In this document: one piece after another, positions 17,375-26,961 of the stretch | Layout of the letters: the number at the start of each line of letters is the position of its first letter | Position numbering within the stretch: the first letter of the stretch is position 1 | Origin: Roseibacillus sp. | GTDB taxonomy: Bacteria; Verrucomicrobiota; Verrucomicrobiia; Verrucomicrobiales; Akkermansiaceae | Length of the DNA stretch: 32,266 bases | Direction: 5' to 3' | NCBI GenBank assembly: GCA_002709915.1 | Contig: PARF01000073.1 | Coordinates: 1-32,266, forward strand | Program-made: the position numbers and the translations under genes | Notes under the pieces: model-generated | Databases searched by the model: none | Seen by the model: the letters and a program-made list of their open reading frames with translations, nothing else | What the model was told of the DNA's origin: nothing

Positions 17375-20074
17375 CTATTTCTTCTCCCCGGATTTGTCGT
17401 TCTTCTTCGGTTCCTCCTCGGGAGGGGCGAGGGATTGCTTGAGGCGCTCCTGAAGGGCCTTGAAGTCCCCGGAGAGACTCTTGAGTTGTTTCTCGAGGTC
17501 CTGAACCTGCCCCCGCAGTTTGCTGACCTCCGTGGGGGCCTGTCCGGGCGCCTCATTCTTGCGGATCTGGTCGATGGCGGATTGGGCGGCCTTGCCCTCG
17601 GGGGAATCAGAGTCGGCGGCCACGAAGGTGGTGAGGACGGGGATGGCCCGGGGATCACGCAGCTCTCCGAGAGCTTCCATTGCGGCGGTTGCTACGGAGT
17701 TCTTGAGGTGGTCGACCTGACTGAGAATGAAGTCGCGGACGGCGTCCTTATTGTCTTCGTTCCGGGCTAGGTATGCGAGGGTGCGCAGGGCCTGGGCGAA
17801 GCTGCGGCTGGGAAAGGAGGCTTCCTCTTTCTGGAGGTGGCGGAGGAGGGGCTCGATGTAGAACGCATCGTCCTGCTTTCGCATGCCGGAGATGGCCTCG
17901 TTGGCGATGGCATTCTGGTAGGAGCCCGTGGTGAGCAGGCCAACGAGGTAGGGGCGCAGGCCCGCCTTGGCGTAGGCTGCTACTCCACCGATGGCTACCG
18001 TCCGGATTCCGGGGTTGGCTTCGCGGTCAGCGATGGCTTTGAGGGCATTGTAGGCTTCGTCGCTGTAGAACTTGGTGAGGCCGCGGACAACGGCTTGCCT
18101 CACCCGGGCGTCTGGCTGGTCGAGGGAGCTTTCGAGGGTGGCAAAGGATTCCGGGGTGCGCATGGCGGCGAGACCGTCGGCAGCGGCCTTCCGCACGGCG
18201 AAGAACGGGTCTTCGCTCAGGGCCTTGCCGAGATGCTCGAGGGCAACCTTGTTCTTCTTCTTGCCCAGTTGCTGAACGGCGAGGAGACGGCCGATGACGT
18301 CGGTCTGGTCGGCGAGCTGGGCGAGGAGCATCTTCTCGTTGGGATCAAAGTTGATCTTGGCGAGAACAGTCACTTCGGGGTCGAAGCGGACGATTTGCGG
18401 AGCAGATCCGAGGGGCAGGTAGAAATCCTCACGCTCCTTGGAAATCTCGATGGTGCGCATTTCGGTCTTATCTCCAACGAGAAATTTGACCGGTAGCTTG
18501 AAACGAAAGAAGGGGCGCTTCTCGTTGGTCATCTGGATCTGGTTGATGGAGAGCTTGACCTGTTTGGTGAGTTCGTCCCACACGTAGTTGATCTTTAGTT
18601 CCGGGTAGCCAGAGAGATAGACCCACTGGTCAAAGAACTGGGAGAGGGAGCGTCCGCTGAGTTCCTCGAAGATCTCCACGAGATCCTGGGTGACCACAGT
18701 TTTGTACTGGTGCCGCTCGAGATAGGTCTTCACGCATTTGCGGAAGAGGTCTTCCCCGAGGTCGGAGCGCAGCATATGAAGAACCCAGCCTCCCTTGGGG
18801 TAGGCCCGGAAGCTGAACTGCTGGGAGGGGTTGCTATAGCCTTGGTGGACAATGGGAATGATATCCTTGTCGTTGCCAAAGATCCCGCGGGCGTTGCCGT
18901 GGAGGCCGTGCTTGAAGTAGTCGTCACCAAGAAGTTCCCGGTCGTAGAGGAGGGAGTAGTAGGTAGCGAAGCCCTCGTTGAGCCAGAGATGGCTCCAGTC
19001 GCGGCAGGTGACAAGGTCGCCGAACCACTGGTGGGCGATTTCATGGGCATCCAGGCCACGGCTGCTCCGGAGGTTCTCGGTAGCGTCGGTGAAGAGGGTG
19101 CGGGTGGTCAGGGTCGTCAGGCTGGTGTTTTCCATGCCTCCCCACATGTAGTCGATGGCACAGGCGTTGTAATACTTGTCCCAGGGGTAGGGAACCCCGA
19201 TCTCCCGTTCAAAGTAATCGAGGATCTTAATGGTGTCGCGGAAAGTGTTGGCGAGCTGGTCCTTCTCAGAGGGCGGTACATACAGGGCCACGGGCAGCTT
19301 CCCGTGTGTATCCTCCATCTTCACGAAGTATCCAGCAAGAAGGGTGACGAGGTAGTTGACGTGGGCCTTGTCCTGAAACCAGTGGAATGCAACGAGGCCC
19401 GTATCCTCGTCTTTCTTCTGGGAGAGCAGGCGTCCATTGGAGAGGGCCTCCATGCCCTCAGGAACCCGGCAGATCATCTCAGTGGTGAACTTCTCGTTGG
19501 GGTAGTCGTGGCTCGGAAACCAGTGCTGGTGGTCCTCGGGTTCGCCCTGGGTCCAGAGCTGGGTGTCGCCGGCAGGGTATCCCATCTCGGCGGTGCGGAA
19601 ATAGAGACCCTTTTTCGGAGTAGCGTTGTAGGTCACGGTGAGCCGGGCGTCTTCCCAGGCAGGGATAGGTTCCCGGAAGGTGATCTCAAGGTGGGTGTCG
19701 GTGGACTGGGTGGCCTGGATGGCGTGCGAGGAGGTGACTTTCCTGATGTCCAGGCCGGTAGCGTTGAGGTGCCACTGCTTAAGAGGCTTGGCGATGGGAG
19801 CGAAGTCGAGAACTACGGTGGCGGCGAGGGAGCGCTCCTTGAAGTTGGGAGTGACGTCGATCTTGAGGTGTGCGATATCCACTAAGCGATCCGGAGCGTA
19901 GCTGTTCTGGGGTGCTTTGCCTGTTTCTGCGGCAGCGAGTTGACGGGCATGAAGCCTTGCCATCATGGCGCAGTGCCCGCACTGGAGAAGGTGCGCTTCG
20001 TTCGCGCGCAGGGACAAAGCGCCAAGGATCTGGCTGCCGAGAATGGCAAGAGTAACGAGAAGTTGTCGATTCAT
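17375..20074 (-). CDS. M1 family zinc aminopeptidase with C-terminal HEAT-like repeats and coiled coil
   Basis: WGGMENTS (GxMEN) and HEIAHQWFGDLVTCRDWSHLWLNEGFA (HExxH-x18-E); C-terminal repeats such as DPFFAVRKAAADGLAAM and DARVRQAVVRGLTKF; coiled-coil tail. Confidence 0.93.
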   Translation of the reverse strand: MNRQLLVTLAILGSQILGALSLRANEAHLLQCGHCAMMARLHARQLAAAETGKAPQNSYAPDRLVDIAHLKIDVTPNFKERSLAATVVLDFAPIAKPLKQWHLNATGLDIRKVTSSHAIQATQSTDTHLEITFREPIPAWEDARLTVTYNATPKKGLYFRTAEMGYPAGDTQLWTQGEPEDHQHWFPSHDYPNEKFTTEMICRVPEGMEALSNGRLLSQKKDEDTGLVAFHWFQDKAHVNYLVTLLAGYFVKMEDTHGKLPVALYVPPSEKDQLANTFRDTIKILDYFEREIGVPYPWDKYYNACAIDYMWGGMENTSLTTLTTRTLFTDATENLRSSRGLDAHEIAHQWFGDLVTCRDWSHLWLNEGFATYYSLLYDRELLGDDYFKHGLHGNARGIFGNDKDIIPIVHQGYSNPSQQFSFRAYPKGGWVLHMLRSDLGEDLFRKCVKTYLERHQYKTVVTQDLVEIFEELSGRSLSQFFDQWVYLSGYPELKINYVWDELTKQVKLSINQIQMTNEKRPFFRFKLPVKFLVGDKTEMRTIEISKEREDFYLPLGSAPQIVRFDPEVTVLAKINFDPNEKMLLAQLADQTDVIGRLLAVQQLGKKKNKVALEHLGKALSEDPFFAVRKAAADGLAAMRTPESFATLESSLDQPDARVRQAVVRGLTKFYSDEAYNALKAIADREANPGIRTVAIGGVAAYAKAGLRPYLVGLLTTGSYQNAIANEAISGMRKQDDAFYIEPLLRHLQKEEASFPSRSFAQALRTLAYLARNEDNKDAVRDFILSQVDHLKNSVATAAMEALGELRDPRAIPVLTTFVAADSDSPEGKAAQSAIDQIRKNEAPGQAPTEVSKLRGQVQDLEKQLKSLSGDFKALQERLKQSLAPPEEEPKKNDKSGEKK

Positions 20075-20181
20075 GATGAAAGGGGGCGGGAAGATGCCCT
20101 CTTTGAGAGAAATTTCAACTAGAAGCCATGGGGTCCGGAAGGAGGGAAGTAACCGACTCCCCGGTAGAGCTCTCCGGATCT

Positions 20182-20559
20182 CTATTCAGAGCCCTCAAGG
20201 TAAGCGATGGCGTGATCTATAGATTCTTGGAGCAGGGGGGCCAGTTCCGGAAGGCGGTGGGGATGCAGGTTGATGGCGAGCTGCTCTTCACACTCCCGGC
20301 ACATATCTGCGAATTGAGCCATTCCCATAGTACCTGCCGATCCCTTGAGCTGGTGGAGAATGCCGCGGCTTTCCTCGATTTGGTTGTCGGCGAAAGTGGC
20401 TTCGAGGGTCGCCAGTTGGTTCCGTCCCTGCGAGGCAAAGTCATGCACAATTGGAAGTAAAAGACCGGGCTGGCCGGCCGCCATGGCATCGAGCTGGGCG
20501 TGATCAAGAAGTGACACGACTGGGAGTATACTCTCCTGCAGGCACCGGGAAAAGAGCAA
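20182..20559 (-). CDS. Hpt (histidine phosphotransfer) domain protein
   Basis: HQLKGSAGTMGM matches the Hpt motif HxLKGxA; short helical protein divergent from a two-component cluster; start uncertain. Confidence 0.82.
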   Translation of the reverse strand: MLFSRCLQESILPVVSLLDHAQLDAMAAGQPGLLLPIVHDFASQGRNQLATLEATFADNQIEESRGILHQLKGSAGTMGMAQFADMCRECEEQLAINLHPHRLPELAPLLQESIDHAIAYLEGSE

Positions 20560-20696
20560 GGGAGGGCCAGCTGGAGGCCTGCAGCGCGCATGTCCCCCCG
20601 TGTCGGGGTATGTTTGCAGCCAGTGCAGGAGGCAGAGGTTTTTGGTCCGGGAGTTTGTGGTGGGAATTTGCCGACAAAATAGTTAAGATATCCTAA

Positions 20697-22052
20697 GTGT
20701 CTGGAGAGACCTCCAACCTCGTCCTCGCCGACGATGATCAAACCGTCCGGAACTTGCTGACTATGCATGCCGAGCGGGCAGGTTTCGCGGTGCTTTCCGG
20801 GGAGAATGGAGCGGAAGCCTTGGATTTGGTGACTGAGGAGACCGACGTGGTATTGCTCGACCTTCAAATGCCCGTAGTCGATGGCTTCGGGGCTCTCGAA
20901 CGGCTTGGGCGCGAATATCCCGGGGTGCCTGCAGTGGTCCTGACTTCGGTGGACGAAGCCGCGGAAGCGGTGAAGGCGATGAAGCTGGGGGCTCTCGATT
21001 ACCTCACGAAACCTTTTGACCCGGACGAATTGCTCGCGGTGCTCCGCAACGCAAAGCGCCTGCGTCGAGCGGAGTTGGAGAACGAGCAGCTGCGGGAAGC
21101 CCTCGGGGGGCGCGGACCTGTAGTTCAAATTGTGGCAGAGTCAGAAGCGATGAAGGAGGTGGTGAGGCAGGCCGAGAAGGTGGCCTCCCTCGAATCGACG
21201 ATCCTGTTGACCGGGGAAAGCGGGGTTGGCAAGGGGATGTTGTCCCGTCACGTGCATGCAAGGAGTAAGCGTGGAGAAGAGCCCTTCGTTACGGTCAGCT
21301 GCCCAGCGCTTCCCCGGGAACTTCTGGAGAGTGAGCTGTTTGGTCACGAGAAGGGAGCCTTCACTGGTGCAGTGCGTCGGCGCCGTGGAAAGATCGAGAT
21401 GGCCAAAGGGGGTACACTTTTTCTCGATGAAATCGGGGATCTGCCTATCGACCTGCAGCCTAAGCTTTTAAACGTGCTGCAGGAACGGCAATTCCAGCGG
21501 TTGGGTGGCGAGGAAACCTTGCAGGCCGACGTAAGAATTATTGCTGCTACCAATCTCGATCTCGAGCAGCGGATGAAGGAGGGACAGTTCCGGGAGGACC
21601 TCTTTTACCGGTTGAGTGTCATTCCCATCGAGGTGCCTCCGCTGCGAGAGCGCCTTGAAGAACTCCGGGATTTGAGTGAATCGATGCTGAGGCGCATTGC
21701 GCCGCAGGGAAGGAACCGTAGCACGAAGCTTTCTAAAGAAGCTCTTTCCGCGATGCAGTCATACGATTGGCCGGGAAACGTCCGACAGCTCGAGAATGTC
21801 CTCGAGCGGGCTGCGGCCTTTTGTGAGGACGGGGTCATAGCGGTAGAGGATCTGCCTGGCCCGGTTCGGGGGAGTGAGCCTTCGGGGCGGGTGCCTGACG
21901 GGATTGGTGGTATCGCGCTTTCTGATCTTGAGAGGGAGGCCCTGGTGCAGACCCTGAAGCTCTGCAATGGAAACAAAGCTGAGACCGCGCGGCGGCTCGA
22001 GGTCACGGAGAAGTCAATTTACAACAAGCTGAAGCGGCACGGATTGATGTGA
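20697..22052 (+). CDS. NtrC-family sigma54-dependent response regulator (REC, AAA+, Fis-type HTH)
   Basis: REC DVVLLDLQMPVVDG and LTKPFD; Walker A GESGVGKG; GAFTGA intact; GGTLFLDEIGDL; C-terminal HTH NGNKAETARRLEVTEKSIYNKLKRHGL; GTG start. Confidence 0.95.
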   Translation: MSGETSNLVLADDDQTVRNLLTMHAERAGFAVLSGENGAEALDLVTEETDVVLLDLQMPVVDGFGALERLGREYPGVPAVVLTSVDEAAEAVKAMKLGALDYLTKPFDPDELLAVLRNAKRLRRAELENEQLREALGGRGPVVQIVAESEAMKEVVRQAEKVASLESTILLTGESGVGKGMLSRHVHARSKRGEEPFVTVSCPALPRELLESELFGHEKGAFTGAVRRRRGKIEMAKGGTLFLDEIGDLPIDLQPKLLNVLQERQFQRLGGEETLQADVRIIAATNLDLEQRMKEGQFREDLFYRLSVIPIEVPPLRERLEELRDLSESMLRRIAPQGRNRSTKLSKEALSAMQSYDWPGNVRQLENVLERAAAFCEDGVIAVEDLPGPVRGSEPSGRVPDGIGGIALSDLEREALVQTLKLCNGNKAETARRLEVTEKSIYNKLKRHGLM

Positions 22053-24148
22053 GTGAGGCCCAACGCGAGCTCAAAGACGAGGTTGCGCAGTGGCGCCGCC
22101 AGCTGGAGGTTGAGCAGTCGGCTCATCGGGAGGCCCTGCAACGCCTACAGGATGCCACCGGAGAACTGAACTATCTCAAGGAGCAGCTCGACCGGCGAGC
22201 CCGGGAGCAGGGGTGGAATCTGCAGGACCGTGATGACGAAAAGTTCAAGGTATTTTTCAATGCCTCGATGGATGGCATCATTCTTCTCGATGGCTTCGGG
22301 GCGTTTGTGGAGGTCAATGATACCGCGGTTCGAATGTCTGGTTTTTCACGTGAGCAGTTACGGGGGATGTACGTTTCGCACCTGATGAATTTTGAGTTGG
22401 CCGGTCAGGCCCTGAACGAGGTTCAGCGAACAGGCCGAAGCCGGAGTGAGGCCCAGCTGCGGCGGGCAGACGGCTCTTTTCTTCCGGTGGAGGTTATGTG
22501 GGGCCGGGTGAAGTATGAGGGTCGAACTCTGGTGCACGGTATTGTGCGGGATGTAACGGAAAGGGTGAAGGCCGTGGGGGAAATTCACCTCGCGAGGGAG
22601 GAAGCAGAACGGGCGGAGAAGGCCAAGTCGATGTTTCTCGCAATGATGAGTCATGAGATCCGCACTCCACTTAACGGCATTATCGGCTACACGGAACTAC
22701 TGCTCGACTCGCAACTGACGGAGGAACAGAGAGAGAACCTAGGATTGATCCACAAAAGCGGGGATTTGCTCCTGAATATTATCAATGACCTTCTCGACTT
22801 TTCCCGGATTGAAAGCGGGCGCCTCGAGCTTGAGCAGGTTGATTTCGAGCTCAGTGACTGTGTTGAGGAGGTTCTCGGCCTTCATGCCGCAAAGGCCTCT
22901 GAAAAAGGGGTGGAGCTGACTTATGATCTGCACGAGGAGATCCCTGCGGTCGTGTCTGGAGATGTAGCCAGAGTGAAGCAGATTCTCCTGAACCTTGTAT
23001 CTAACGCTCTGAAATTTACAGCCCGGGGTATGGTAGCAATCCACGGCAGGGTGGTTCCCGGTCCATTCCTCGAGCTCGCAGTACGAGACACGGGGGTGGG
23101 CTTTGAACCCTCCAAGGTGGACAGTCTTTTTGAGCCGTTTCAGCAGGAGGATGTTTCCACCACGAGAAAATTTGGCGGTTCGGGACTGGGGCTGGCAATA
23201 TGTAAGCGCCTCGTGAAACGAATGGGAGGTGAAATTTCGGCAAGTTCCCGGCTGGGTGAGGGAGCCGAGTTCCGCTTTACGATTCCGCTGCAGACCGGGC
23301 AGTCTAGTGCGTTCGCGGTAATTGAAGACAAGGGTCAGTTCCATGGCAGGAAGGCGCTTATAATTGACGATAACGAGATCAATCAACGGTTCCTGCAGAG
23401 GCGGCTTTTCACTTGGGGGATGGAAAGCGATGTAGTGGATAGTGGGCAGCAGGGACTGCGGCAGCTTGGTAGCGCTCACTATGATGTGATCTTCTGTGAC
23501 ATGATGATGCCGACCATGGACGGACTGGAGTTTGCTCGTCTGGCATCGGAAGTCGCCGGGTCCCTCCTTCCTCCCATGATCCTGGTCACTTCCGCGCGAC
23601 TGAGTGGAGAGAAAGAGCACGCGCTGGCAGCGGGATTTCGTCAGGTCCTTTTCAAGCCGGTTCGACAGCGCGATATGTTCCGGGCCCTTACTTCGTTGCT
23701 GGATCTGGGATTGCCGGCCCGCCCCTCTTCTTTCTCAGGAGATACGATAAAGGAAGACTCGGAGGGGACTCGTCTGATTTTATTGGCCGAGGACAATAAA
23801 ATTAACGCGCGACTGGCCGGGCTGATCCTGAAGAGGTTTGGATTTGAGGTTCACACTGCTGAAAATGGTCAGGAGGTGATTAGAAAATTGCAGGAGGGGA
23901 ACGACTACGAGGCGATCCTCATGGACATGAATATGCCCGAGCTGGATGGGGTTGGGGCGACCCGACTAGTCCGGGCAGGGGAGGGCGGAGGACAGACCTC
24001 GACCATTCCGATCATCGCGATGACGGCAAACGTATTCGAGGCTGACCGGGAGACTTGTCTCAGTGCAGGGATGAACGGATACCTTCCCAAGCCCCTTCGG
24101 CCCGCCGACGTAGAATACGCTTTGCAGGAGATGGGACTGATGCCGTAG
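22049..24148 (+). CDS. Cytosolic hybrid histidine kinase (coiled coil, PAS, HisKA, HATPase, REC, REC)
   Basis: PAS FNASMDGIILLDGFGAFVEVN; H-box MSHEIRTPLNGIIGYTELL; N-box QILLNLVSNALKF; two REC domains (DVIFCDMMMPTMDG; AILMDMNMPELDG); no TM helix; GTGA overlap with the regulator. Confidence 0.94.
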   Translation: MSEAQRELKDEVAQWRRQLEVEQSAHREALQRLQDATGELNYLKEQLDRRAREQGWNLQDRDDEKFKVFFNASMDGIILLDGFGAFVEVNDTAVRMSGFSREQLRGMYVSHLMNFELAGQALNEVQRTGRSRSEAQLRRADGSFLPVEVMWGRVKYEGRTLVHGIVRDVTERVKAVGEIHLAREEAERAEKAKSMFLAMMSHEIRTPLNGIIGYTELLLDSQLTEEQRENLGLIHKSGDLLLNIINDLLDFSRIESGRLELEQVDFELSDCVEEVLGLHAAKASEKGVELTYDLHEEIPAVVSGDVARVKQILLNLVSNALKFTARGMVAIHGRVVPGPFLELAVRDTGVGFEPSKVDSLFEPFQQEDVSTTRKFGGSGLGLAICKRLVKRMGGEISASSRLGEGAEFRFTIPLQTGQSSAFAVIEDKGQFHGRKALIIDDNEINQRFLQRRLFTWGMESDVVDSGQQGLRQLGSAHYDVIFCDMMMPTMDGLEFARLASEVAGSLLPPMILVTSARLSGEKEHALAAGFRQVLFKPVRQRDMFRALTSLLDLGLPARPSSFSGDTIKEDSEGTRLILLAEDNKINARLAGLILKRFGFEVHTAENGQEVIRKLQEGNDYEAILMDMNMPELDGVGATRLVRAGEGGGQTSTIPIIAMTANVFEADRETCLSAGMNGYLPKPLRPADVEYALQEMGLMP

Positions 24149-24275
24149 CGGGCCTTAAGCCTCCTGTAAAATTTACAATTCAGGAAAGAAGATCTGGTAA
24201 AGGCTTCCGGGTTCAGGATGAGGAAAATTATATTAACTTTTCTTTAGTAAATTTATAGATTGTTAATAATGAATG

Positions 24276-24288
24276 CCTTAAGTTAAGG
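24276..24288. repeat. Perfect inverted repeat CCTTAA-G-TTAAGG
   Basis: 6-bp arms around one central base in an AT-rich intergenic region. Confidence 0.6.
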
Positions 24289-24315
24289 ATTTATAAAATT
24301 GGCACAGGTTGTGCA

Positions 24316-24343
24316 GGAAGGGCAGGGAGAGCCCTTTCTTTTT
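24316..24343 (+). terminator. Intrinsic terminator downstream of the hybrid kinase
   Basis: GGAAGGGC-AGGGAGA-GCCCTTTC stem (8 pairs, one G-U) followed by TTTTT. Confidence 0.65.
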
Positions 24344-24633
24344 ATGCTGAATCTGGTCTTCAAACCGACTTCCAAGATCCTTGGAAGCGGAGCCGTGCGC
24401 AGCAATGAAACGCGGTGGGACCCGTATGTGGTGGAACGAGGGAAGGGGCAGAGGAGAAGGGACAAACAATTTTCGGTGGCAGGACACTATGCGAGTCTGC
24501 GCAGCAAACTGGAACTCGTGAGCAGCTCCTTAATCCGGGTGTGCCACGGACTTCCAATACGCCGTCGACCTGAGTCCTTCCTACGGAACCCAGCTGGGAA
24601 GAATGACTTTCTTCCCGGTGATCATAGCAGAAC

Positions 24634-24655
24634 GTGCCCGGGTGGTAGCGGGCAC
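24634..24655 (+). other. Intergenic hairpin GTGCCCG-GGTGGTAG-CGGGCAC
   Basis: Perfect 7-bp stem followed by TTATT. Confidence 0.5.
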
Positions 24656-24680
24656 TTATTCGACTGACAAGGCAAGGTAA

Positions 24681-24721
24681 GGGGGGCGCCGGGTTTCCGA
24701 TTCGAAGCCGTGGCGCCTCTC
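24681..24721 (+). other. Long two-part intergenic hairpin upstream of uvrB
   Basis: Outer stem GGGGGGCGCC/GGCGCCTCTC (10 pairs, two G-U) plus inner stem GGTTTC/GAAGCC (6 pairs) with a 6-nt loop. Confidence 0.55.
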
Positions 24722-24801
24722 TTATTGCTGGCACCTGAAGGGCCAGAGAGCTTGAGATCCCGGAGTTTGCATTGAGTTGCAGCTACGCGTAGAGGTAAGC
24801 C

Positions 24802-26943
24802 GTGTCTTTTCAACTGGTCAGCGAGTATGGCGCCAAGGGTGACCAGGAGCAGGCCATTGGGAAACTGGTCCGTTCGCTGGAGGCTGGCAACGGTCACCAG
24901 ACCCTGCTCGGGGTCACTGGATCGGGGAAGACCTTCAGCATGGCGAATATCATCGAGCGGATGGGGAAGCCCACGCTAGTGATGAGCCATAACAAGACCT
25001 TGGCAGCCCAACTCTATTCGGAGTTCAAGAACTTCTTCCCGAACAATGCGGTTGAGTATTTCGTCAGCTACTTTGATTACTATCAACCGGAGGCTTACAT
25101 TCCCAGAAGTGATACCTACATCGAAAAGGACTCCTCAGTAAATGAGGAGATAGAGCGGTTGCGTCTCAGTACGATGGGCTCGCTTCTGACCCGGGAAGAC
25201 GTTCTGGTCGTTGCATCGGTCAGTTGTATCTATGGATTGGGGTCTCCCGATGACTACGAGGGGATGATGGTTCCGGTCTGGCAGGGGCAGCAGCTGGGCC
25301 GTGATGAGTTTCTTAGCCTTTTGGTCGGTATCCTCTTTGAGCGCAATGACATCGCCTTCGGGAGAGGGCAATTCCGGGTGAGGGGAGATGTGGTGGAAAT
25401 CCATCCCGCCTATCTTGAGGACACCGCCATTAGAGTCGAATTCTTCGGGGACGAAGTGGATCGGATTTCGACTATTGACGTGATGACCGGTGCGGTCATG
25501 GAGCGCATCGACAAGCACACGTTCTTTCCCGCCAAGCAGTTCGTCAGTTCAGCGGATAAGATGAAAAAGGCCATGGTTGCCATCCGGTCCGAGATGAACG
25601 AGCAGATCGCGTTTTTCGAAAAGAAGGGAAAGCTCATCGAGGCCCAACGACTGAAGATGAGAACCGAGTATGATCTCGAGATGATGCAGGAGATGGGGTT
25701 TTGCCAGGGGATTGAAAACTACTCACGACATATCACGGGTCGGGCACCCGGGGAGCGCCCCTACACCTTGCTCGACTTCTTTCCCGATGATTTTCTGGTC
25801 CTCATGGACGAGAGCCACGTCAGTCTCCCCCAGATCCGTGGTATGTATGAGGGTGATTTGAGTCGAAAGAGTTCACTCGTTGACCATGGTTTCAGGCTGC
25901 CGAGTGCGCTCGATAATCGTCCGCTCCGTTTTCAGGAGTTCATGGAAATGACTACCAGGCGGGTCTATGTGAGCGCCACCCCCGGCCCTTTTGAGGTGGT
26001 CAATTCCCGACCGGATAACAAGGGATCCATTTCGGTCCACGGGAACAAGGAGATAGGCATTGATCCCATTCGTCTCCGGCAGCTTCGGATTGTTCCGAGT
26101 CCTACAGACCAGACGGTGGAAGACTTTGACGTGACGCGGAAGGGCAATCCGCTGATCGTGGAGCAGATCGTGAGACCCACTGGCTTGTTGGACCCGGTTC
26201 TGACCCTCAGGCCTCTGAAGGGACAGATCGATGAGACGATCGAGCTTTGCCAGCAGAGAAGTGAGAGGGGGGAGCGGGTGCTGGTAACGACCCTGACCAA
26301 GAGGACGGCAGAGGACCTCAGTGAATATCTGCAGGGTGCCCGGTTGAAGGTTCGTTACATCCATTCAGATATTGATGCTATTGAGCGAGTGGAAATCCTC
26401 AGACAGCTGAGAGCCGCCGAATTTGATATTCTAGTGGGTATCAACCTGCTGAGGGAGGGCCTGGACCTGCCAGAGGTGTCGCTCGTCTGTATTCTGGACG
26501 CGGACAAGGAGGGCTTTCTGCGAAATGAGACAAGCTTGATTCAGACAGCGGGAAGGGCTGCTCGCCACGTGAAGGGTGAATGTGTCCTTTTCTGTGATCA
26601 AGTGACGGATTCAATCCAGCGACTGATTGATGTAACGGAGGATCGCCGAAGCAGGCAGCAGGCCTACAACGAGGAGCACAACATTACCCCCCAGAGCGTT
26701 GTGCGGGCGGTGCAGCAAAGTTTGCAGCAGTATCAGGATGATAGAAGCCGGGCGGAAAAGCTAAATCGTTCGCTGGTGGCGGAAGAAGCTTCCGTCTACG
26801 ACGCAGTGAATGTCCTGAGCGAGCTCGAGGGGGAGATGCAGCAGGCAGCGAGCAAATTAGAATTTGAGCGGGCGGCGCATCTTCGTGACCAGATCAAGCA
26901 GCTCAAGCAGCGTGCAGGCCTTGAGGAGAAGGAGAAAAAGTGA
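24802..26943 (+). CDS. uvrB: UvrABC system protein B
   Basis: GVTGSGKTFSMAN Walker A; VEYFVSYFDYYQPEAYIPRSDTYIEKDSSVNEEI; LLREGLDLPEVSLV; QTAGRAARH; C-terminal UVR motif LEFERAAHLRDQIKQL; GTG start. Confidence 0.98.
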   Translation: MSFQLVSEYGAKGDQEQAIGKLVRSLEAGNGHQTLLGVTGSGKTFSMANIIERMGKPTLVMSHNKTLAAQLYSEFKNFFPNNAVEYFVSYFDYYQPEAYIPRSDTYIEKDSSVNEEIERLRLSTMGSLLTREDVLVVASVSCIYGLGSPDDYEGMMVPVWQGQQLGRDEFLSLLVGILFERNDIAFGRGQFRVRGDVVEIHPAYLEDTAIRVEFFGDEVDRISTIDVMTGAVMERIDKHTFFPAKQFVSSADKMKKAMVAIRSEMNEQIAFFEKKGKLIEAQRLKMRTEYDLEMMQEMGFCQGIENYSRHITGRAPGERPYTLLDFFPDDFLVLMDESHVSLPQIRGMYEGDLSRKSSLVDHGFRLPSALDNRPLRFQEFMEMTTRRVYVSATPGPFEVVNSRPDNKGSISVHGNKEIGIDPIRLRQLRIVPSPTDQTVEDFDVTRKGNPLIVEQIVRPTGLLDPVLTLRPLKGQIDETIELCQQRSERGERVLVTTLTKRTAEDLSEYLQGARLKVRYIHSDIDAIERVEILRQLRAAEFDILVGINLLREGLDLPEVSLVCILDADKEGFLRNETSLIQTAGRAARHVKGECVLFCDQVTDSIQRLIDVTEDRRSRQQAYNEEHNITPQSVVRAVQQSLQQYQDDRSRAEKLNRSLVAEEASVYDAVNVLSELEGEMQQAASKLEFERAAHLRDQIKQLKQRAGLEEKEKK

Positions 26944-26961
26944 GGGGCTTTTCCCAGTTCT

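Noticed and set aside
18710-19885. 391-aa plus-strand ORF
   Set aside because: Entirely antisense to the well-supported M1 aminopeptidase; low-complexity Val/Gly/Glu composition typical of GC-rich shadow ORFs.
20217-21128. 303-aa minus-strand ORF spanning the Hpt and regulator genes
   Set aside because: Overlaps the Hpt gene in another frame and the REC domain antisense; no domain signal.
22739-23620. 293-aa minus-strand ORF
   Set aside because: Antisense to the HATPase/REC part of the hybrid kinase; no homology recognised.
24299-24667. 122-aa ORF in the uvrB upstream region
   Set aside because: Begins with a TTG inside the sigma54-like motif, crosses a terminator and hairpins, and has no coherent protein features.
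24690-24712. TTCGAA/TTCGAAT resembling a tRNA T-loop (either strand)
   Set aside because: Flanks do not form a T-stem or cloverleaf; the bases are better explained by the two-part hairpin.
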